Shown: in pieces, positions 31,525-36,444 of the stretch
Layout: each line of letters starts with the position of its first letter
Numbering within the stretch: the stretch's first letter is position 1
Assembly: GCF_947169325.1 (NCBI RefSeq)
Contig: NZ_CAMVPN010000015.1
Location: forward strand, 1-36,444
Length of the DNA: 36,444 nucleotides
DNA from: an uncultured Methanobrevibacter sp.
Lineage (GTDB): Archaea; Methanobacteriota; Methanobacteria; Methanobacteriales; Methanobacteriaceae
Direction: 5' to 3'
Program-made: the position numbers and the translations under genes
Notes under the pieces: model-generated
Database searches by the model: none
Seen by the model: the letters and a program-made list of their open reading frames with translations, nothing else
What the model was told of the DNA's origin: nothing

Positions 31525-32161
31525 ATGACTTCAAATATAAAACTGAACAAAAAAATTCTTGCTTTGCTTAAATTGTGGTTGCTCCAAGCTTCGATTTGCT
31601 GCATGCGACAATAAGGGCGACGAGAAAGGCGGATTTTTAACATTCACATTAACAGATGCAAACGGCAGCACAATATCAAACAAAAGCGTGCAGATGGCAT
31701 TTGACTGTGCAATTTACAACGCAACCACAAATGACAAAGGCATCGGAAGTCTGCAGGTCAATCTGGCAACAGCCAATGTATACACATGTGCAATTTCATT
31801 TAAAGGCGATGAAAGCTATCTTGCTTCATCTTTGGCAGTGACAAAGCTAACAGTCAGCAAGAAGAAAACAATAATAACCTCTTCTGCAAAGACATTTAAA
31901 GTGAAAGCAAAAACAAAATCATTCAGCGTAACTTTAAAGACTGTTAAAAATGCATTTGACGGTAAAACCTACCTCTACAAAGGCAAAAAATTGACATTGA
32001 CCGTCAACGGCAAAACATATACTGCAAAAACAGATGCGAAAGGCATTGCCAAATTCAGCCTTAAGATAACCAAAAAAGGCAAATACACTGCCAAGATTAA
32101 ATTTGCCGGTGACTCAACATATAAAGCTTCAAGCAAATCCGTGAAAATAACAGTCAAATAA
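31525..32161 (+). pseudogene. Small secreted Ig-like (adhesin-type) protein, apparently frameshifted near its signal peptide
   Basis: ATG 31525 opens a signal-peptide-like start (MTSNIKLNKKILALLKLWLL) that stops at 31612-31614 after 29 codons. A second frame, open from about 31559 to the stop at 32159-32161, encodes two Ig-like domains: GGFLTFTLTDANGSTISNKS...VYTCAISFKGDESYLASSL and a lysine-rich domain ending TKKGKYTAKIKFAGDSTYKASSKSVKITVK, the usual C-terminal domain of Methanobrevibacter adhesin-like proteins. The two frames differ by one base, so a +1 indel between about 31549 and 31605, possibly in the seven-A run (31549-31555), would separate them. It is short for the family, so it may be a truncated relic; a sequencing error or a different start is possible. 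A TATA-like TTTATACC lies near 31470. Confidence 0.6.
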
Positions 32162-32165
32162 TTTT

Positions 32166-32203
32166 TGGGAATTCATTTCCCACATTTTTCTTTTTTTGTT
32201 GAA
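32166..32203 (+). terminator. Terminator after the small Ig-like gene
   Basis: TGGGAA and TTCCCA pair around TTCAT (32166-32182) and are followed by CATTTTTCTTTTTTT. Beyond it, 32204-32451 is non-coding AT-rich sequence in which only a weak TTGGTAA/TTACCAA pair (32385-32419) is seen, possibly part of the end signal of the convergent adhesin gene. Confidence 0.6.
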
Positions 32204-32451
32204 ACATGACCCCAATGTTTTGGCCATGACCTCTCTTTTTTCATGCCGCAAGAGGCTTCGATTTTTCCACCATTTTAATTGAAATAACGAGCAAGTATAT
32301 TGAAAGTTTTAGATTTATTATGTAAAATATCAGTCGTTAATGTGATTAAAATAAGTGTTGCATAATAAAAAATTAAAGAAGAAGTTGGTAATATATATCA
32401 ACTGATACAAATTTACCAATTTTTAAAAAAATAATGAAAAATCAGGAAGAA

Positions 32452-35400
32452 TCATTTCCTGAATCTTCTCAATTGCGCTGTGCCGACAGCCAATATGATC
32501 AGCAGCAATACCCATATCGGATTACCTGTTTCATAGCTTGATAATGCAATGCCTTCAGCCTTGTTTGAACCGTGACCTTCTCCGTGATTATTATTGTTAT
32601 TGTCATCCACAACAATGTCGGTTATGGTTTCGTTGGCATCGTATTTGTCATCACCTGAGTAGTAAACATCAACTTTATGTTCACCTTTATTCAATCCCGG
32701 CACTTTGAATATTGCCTTACCGTTTATGACCTTTGAAGTGTATTTCTTGCCATCCACAGTAATTGTTACTGTTCCTGTTGCATCTTCAGGAAGATTTACT
32801 GTTACGGTTCCGTCGTCACCTATCTCAATGTAGTCCCCGTCAGCGGAAATCGGTGCCTTGGACTTTGTGACTACAAAGCGTGTTGTAGTTTCGCTTGGCA
32901 GGTATTTGTCGTCACCGTGATATGTTACAATGGCAGTATATTCGCCGGCAGGAAGGTTTGAAACCGGTATTGTTACTCTTCCATTCCTTATTTCTCCTGA
33001 ATAGTCAATGCCGTCAATTGTTACTGTCACACGTCCTGTTGCATCATCAGGAACGGAAATCTTGATGTTTTCATCTTTTCCGACTTTGATGTCTTTTGAA
33101 GATGCATCGACTTTTGAAGTGATTTTCTTAACTTCAAACTGGCCGGTGGTGAAGTTTGCATCATACCTGTCATCTCCCCAGTATGTCACTGCAATTGTCT
33201 TGTTGCCCACAGCCAAACCGTCAACCTCGAATGTTGCGGTTCCGTTTTTGATTGTGGCATTGTACTGTCTTGCATTGATTTCAATGAATATTATGCCTGT
33301 TGCGTCTTCAGGAACTGTTACAACAATGTATTCTGTGTCTCCAACATAGATGTCATGTCCTGTGACGCTGATTTCAGTAACCAATTTAGGGATTGCGACA
33401 CTTGACTCTATTGTTTTTGATGCATGGTCGTTGTCACCTGAGTAAACCACTTCAATGTCATGGACTCCGCCGGATACGTTATTCAGGTTGACTGTAGCAA
33501 CGCCGTCAATTACTTCAGCAGTGTATGTCTGGTTTCCGACTCTAACAGTCACATTACCTGTCGCATTGTCTGAAACATATACTTTAACAGTGCGGTTTCC
33601 CTGATCTGCAACACTCATTTCAGTGTCTTTTTGACTTACAATGAATGTTGTTGTATTGGTTGATTTCAGGTATTTGTAGTTTCCGTTGTATGTTACTGTC
33701 ACTGTGTATGTGCCTTTTGGCAGTCCTGAAATTACAAGTATTCCCTGACCGTCGCTGACAGCCACTGAGAATTTGCCGTCCTCATAGATCGGTGCGCCTA
33801 GGATTTCATCCAAGTCAAATGTGAACTCTTCACCATCAATGATGACAGTGAGATTGCCTGTTGCGTCTTTTGGAACTTCAAACATGATTACTTCGTTCTG
33901 GCCTACCAATATGTTTTTGGCTGTTGGAATCACATATGATGGAACCTTGTTCACGTCAAATACTGTGTAGTTGCTGCTTGGGAGGTATTTGTCATCACCA
34001 ATGTATGTTACGTTTACAGGATAGATTCCATTCGGCATGCGAGGTATTTGTATGGTTCCTGTACCGTTTGTTACGTTTACGTAGTATCCAACGCCGTCAA
34101 TGTCAATAAGCACCTGTCCGGTTGCATCGTAAGGAACTGTTACTGTTATTGTCACGTTTTCACCGACGTTGATGTCAGTTACTGTAGCGCTTACGTGTGA
34201 TTTGACTTTGGATACGGTGACTGTAGCTGTTGTGTGTGCGCCTTGGTAGTTTTCATCACCTGTGTATTCGACAGCTATTGTCTTGGTTCCTTCAGTCAGG
34301 TTATTGACTCTGACAGTGGCAGTTCCGTTAATCACTTCTGCAGTGTATTTTACGCCGTCAACTTCGATTGTCACATTTCCTGTTGCGTCTTCAGGAGCTT
34401 TAACTGTGATTACTGTATCTTCACCGACACCGCCAGGAACTGTTATGATTTCGATTGGGGAATCATATTTAGGTCCGGTTACGGTAGCGTTTACGGATGA
34501 AGACGCATGAGTGTCGTCTCCGCTGTAGATTACCTCAACGCTGTTTTTGCCCGGAATCAGATTATCTGCAGTTATTGTAGCGGTTCCGTTTATGACCTCA
34601 GCAGTGTATGTGTCATTTCCGACTTTAACTGTTACGTTACCTGTAGCATTATCACCGACAACCACAACAACAGTGCCGTTGCCGTAGTCAACAACCTTCA
34701 TGTCAGGAACAGCCTTGGCTTCCTTAACAGTCAAGTTGCCGATTGTGTAGTTGGCTGAGAAGTTACCGTCACCAGAATACTCAACAGCAAATGTCTTATC
34801 ACCGGCAGTTAAATTGTCGATAGTGACAACAGCAACACCATCCTTAATCTCACCAGAATATGCCTTACCATCAACATAAACTGTGACATTGCCTGTAGCG
34901 CCTTCAGGAGCATTAACTGTAATGACAAGAGGTTCTCCTTCAGTTACTTCAGAGACATCGACTTTAATTGGTGAGTTATACTTAGGAGCAGTTATCTCAG
35001 CAGTAGCATTGGACGCCTCGTGAGTTGCATCACCAGAGTATATCACTTCAACTTCATGTGTGCCCGGAGTCACATTGCCATCAAGCTGAACAACAGCAGT
35101 ACCGTTGACAACAGTAGCATTATACTCCTTATCACCCACTTTAACAGTGACATTACCAGTAGCATTATCACCTACAACCACAACAACAGTACCGTTGCCG
35201 TAATCAATGACCCTCATGTCAGGAACAACCTTAGCCTCATCAACCTTGAAGTTAGAGACAGTGTAGTTGGAAGCATAATTGTCATCACCGGAATATTCAA
35301 CGACGAGTGACTTATCACCAGCAGTTAAATTGCTTATTGGTATTGTAGCAGTGCCGTTTACGATTTCAGCAGCGTATTTATGACCATCAATTGTTACAGT

Positions 35401-36444
35401 CACATTACCAGTGGCATTTTCAGGAACTTTAACGGTAACTGTAGCGGTTTCACCTTCAGTCACTTCAGTGACATTAATCTCGAAGGCAGTGTCATACTTA
35501 GGACCGGTTACAGTAGTGTTGATTGAAGAAGCGTCATGAGTACTATCGCCTGAGTAAATCACTTCAACATCGTTTTTACCAGGAGTTACATTGTCCAATG
35601 TTATTGTAGCAGTGCCGTTGATTACTTCAGCAGTGTAGGTATCGTTTCCGACTTTAACTGTGACATTACCAGTAGCATTATCACCGACAACCACAACAAC
35701 AGTACCGTTACCTTGATCGATGACTTTAATGTCAGGAACTGCCTTAGCCTCTTTGACAGTGAAGTTGCCGATTGTGTAGTTAGCGGAGAAGTTACCGTCA
35801 CCAGAATACTCAACAACAAATGTCTTATCACCAGCAGTTAAATTGTCAATAGTGACAACAGCAACACCATCCTTAATCTCACCAGGATATGCCTTACCAT
35901 CAACATAGACAGTGACATTACCAGTAGCGTTTTCAGGAACCTCAACAGTGACAGCAAGAGGTTCACCTTCAGTTACTTCAGAGACATCGACTTTAATTGG
36001 TGAGTTATACTTAGGAGCAGTTATCTCAGCAGTAGCATTGGACGCCTCGTGAGTTGCATCACCAGAGTATATCACTTCAACTTCATGTGTGCCCGGAGTC
36101 ACATTGCCATCAAGCTGAACAACAGCAGTACCGTTGACAACAGTAGCATTATACTCCTTATCACCCACTTTAACAGTGACATTACCAGTAGCATTATCAC
36201 CTACAACCACAACAACAGTACCATTGCCATAATCGATGACCTTCATGTCAGGAACAACCTTAGCCTCCTTAACAGTCAAGTTACCAATTGTGTAGTTAGC
36301 GGAGAAGTTACCGTCACCAGAATACTCAACAGCAAATGTCTTATCACCAGCAGTTAAATTGTCGATAATGACAGTGGCCACACCATCCCTAATCTCACCA
36401 GGATATGCCTTACCATCAACATAGACAGTGACATTACCAGTAGC
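32452..36444 (-). CDS. Giant adhesin-like protein of tandem Ig-like domains (N-terminus outside window)
   Basis: The minus-strand frame is open to the right edge; 1,330 C-terminal residues are visible. I count about 15 Ig-like modules of 75-105 residues, most ending in a VEYSGDGNF/VIYSGD-type strand. Upstream modules alternate two kinds (PKYNSPIKVDVSEVTEGEPL... and VVPDMKVIDYGNGTVVVVVGDNATGNVTVKVG...), while modules near the C-terminus are more diverged. The tail is a NNNNNHGEGHGS linker, YETGNP, a hydrophobic helix (PIWVLLLIILAVG) and RRFRK, that is, a TGNP-type membrane/wall anchor. The protein is acidic, apparently without cysteine, and rich in N-x-S/T sequons. Such proteins are thought to mediate binding to other microbes or surfaces in gut methanogens; the ligand is unknown. 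Confidence 0.9.
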   Translation of the reverse strand, partial: ATGNVTVYVDGKAYPGEIRDGVATVIIDNLTAGDKTFAVEYSGDGNFSANYTIGNLTVKEAKVVPDMKVIDYGNGTVVVVVGDNATGNVTVKVGDKEYNATVVNGTAVVQLDGNVTPGTHEVEVIYSGDATHEASNATAEITAPKYNSPIKVDVSEVTEGEPLAVTVEVPENATGNVTVYVDGKAYPGEIKDGVAVVTIDNLTAGDKTFVVEYSGDGNFSANYTIGNFTVKEAKAVPDIKVIDQGNGTVVVVVGDNATGNVTVKVGNDTYTAEVINGTATITLDNVTPGKNDVEVIYSGDSTHDASSINTTVTGPKYDTAFEINVTEVTEGETATVTVKVPENATGNVTVTIDGHKYAAEIVNGTATIPISNLTAGDKSLVVEYSGDDNYASNYTVSNFKVDEAKVVPDMRVIDYGNGTVVVVVGDNATGNVTVKVGDKEYNATVVNGTAVVQLDGNVTPGTHEVEVIYSGDATHEASNATAEITAPKYNSPIKVDVSEVTEGEPLVITVNAPEGATGNVTVYVDGKAYSGEIKDGVAVVTIDNLTAGDKTFAVEYSGDGNFSANYTIGNLTVKEAKAVPDMKVVDYGNGTVVVVVGDNATGNVTVKVGNDTYTAEVINGTATITADNLIPGKNSVEVIYSGDDTHASSSVNATVTGPKYDSPIEIITVPGGVGEDTVITVKAPEDATGNVTIEVDGVKYTAEVINGTATVRVNNLTEGTKTIAVEYTGDENYQGAHTTATVTVSKVKSHVSATVTDINVGENVTITVTVPYDATGQVLIDIDGVGYYVNVTNGTGTIQIPRMPNGIYPVNVTYIGDDKYLPSSNYTVFDVNKVPSYVIPTAKNILVGQNEVIMFEVPKDATGNLTVIIDGEEFTFDLDEILGAPIYEDGKFSVAVSDGQGILVISGLPKGTYTVTVTYNGNYKYLKSTNTTTFIVSQKDTEMSVADQGNRTVKVYVSDNATGNVTVRVGNQTYTAEVIDGVATVNLNNVSGGVHDIEVVYSGDNDHASKTIESSVAIPKLVTEISVTGHDIYVGDTEYIVVTVPEDATGIIFIEINARQYNATIKNGTATFEVDGLAVGNKTIAVTYWGDDRYDANFTTGQFEVKKITSKVDASSKDIKVGKDENIKISVPDDATGRVTVTIDGIDYSGEIRNGRVTIPVSNLPAGEYTAIVTYHGDDKYLPSETTTRFVVTKSKAPISADGDYIEIGDDGTVTVNLPEDATGTVTITVDGKKYTSKVINGKAIFKVPGLNKGEHKVDVYYSGDDKYDANETITDIVVDDNNNNNHGEGHGSNKAEGIALSSYETGNPIWVLLLIILAVGTAQLRRFRK
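34937..36222 (-). repeat. 257-base identical repeat pair inside the adhesin gene (34937-35193 and 35966-36222)
   Basis: Two 257-base stretches, 1,029 bases (343 codons) apart, are identical by eye. They are bounded by single mismatches at 34936/35965 and 35194/36223. They code the VVPDMKV/RV...AEITAPKYNSPIKVD module. Neighbouring stretches (for example 34736-34860, 35762-35880 and 36289-36380) are also highly similar, so the array has a two-module-pair higher-order period. The rest of the gene is far more diverged. Confidence 0.85.

Noticed and set aside
32385-32419. TTGGTAA/TTACCAA pair as the adhesin terminator
   Set aside because: The 21-base loop and short AT stem make it weak, and no T run follows on the minus strand; left only as a remark.
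34937-36222. Regularly spaced repeats at the right end considered as a CRISPR array
   Set aside because: Repeats are hundreds of bases long, in frame and code Ig-like modules; there are no short direct repeats with unique 30-40 base spacers and no cas genes.
34234-36357. Several plus-strand open frames inside the adhesin region that repeat nearly identically (for example 35020-35310 and 36049-36357)
   Set aside because: They are antisense shadows of the repeated minus-strand adhesin modules; their similarity just reflects the DNA repeat, and they have no ribosome binding sites or recognisable domains.

Overview
The window is a stretch of chromosome from a pseudomurein-walled methanogenic archaeon, most likely a Methanobrevibacter. 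The evidence is an AT-rich sequence, archaeal TATA boxes and GGTGAT-type ribosome binding sites, a complete set of archaeal information-processing genes (TFE, pelota, CDC48/VAT, ATP-dependent DNA ligase), methanogenesis marker protein 8, MraY-like and MurG-like wall-precursor genes, and a giant Ig-like adhesin with a TGNP-transmembrane tail typical of that genus. Genus is inferred from gene content and protein style; no database was searched.

Layout. 1-2.6 kb: the 3' end of a CofE-like (F420 ligase family) gene, TFE, an HD-domain protein and an archaeosine-synthase-like catalytic half-protein. 2.6-5.4 kb: a MIP18/DUF59 Fe-S assembly protein, tRNA-Ile(GAT), an ACT-domain regulator, hypC (minus strand) and an unusual flavin disulfide oxidoreductase. 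5.4-8.5 kb (minus): MurG-like and MraY-like genes in one unit, then pelota. 8.7-10.0 kb: an Rpn-family nuclease-like gene followed by an in-frame 339-bp-offset tandem duplication of its 3' end, which makes a free-standing C-terminal-domain gene. 10.1-19.2 kb: tyrA, CDC48, mmp8, a DEDDh exonuclease that appears to start at ATT, thiC-lig, and a queuosine-precursor-type transporter. 19.3-21.2 kb: a membrane-anchored OB-fold protein and a GlmM-family mutase. 21.3-26.1 kb (minus): a tight five-gene unit glmU - gamma-carbonic-anhydrase-like - hisC - nrdG - ASCH/TPR. 26.2-27.3 kb: rubredoxin and a DUF4012 protein. 27.4-31.4 kb (minus): apgM - second GlmM - PNPOx-like unit, and a DUF92 membrane protein. 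31.5-36.4 kb: a frameshifted small Ig-like secreted protein and the C-terminal 1,330 residues of a giant adhesin-like protein that runs off the right edge.

Themes. Several genes plausibly feed the cell surface: two GlmM-family mutases and GlmU make UDP-GlcNAc, MraY/MurG-like enzymes could use it on a lipid carrier, a DUF4012 protein may act outside the membrane, and the adhesin is anchored there. The ArcS-like protein and the QPTR-type transporter both point to 7-deazaguanine (archaeosine) metabolism. Most of the window is ordinary core genome. The region most worth following up is the Rpn-like locus at 8.7-10.0 kb, whose architecture resembles the bacterial gene-within-a-gene Rpn toxin-antitoxin systems, with the putative antitoxin part additionally duplicated as a separate gene.
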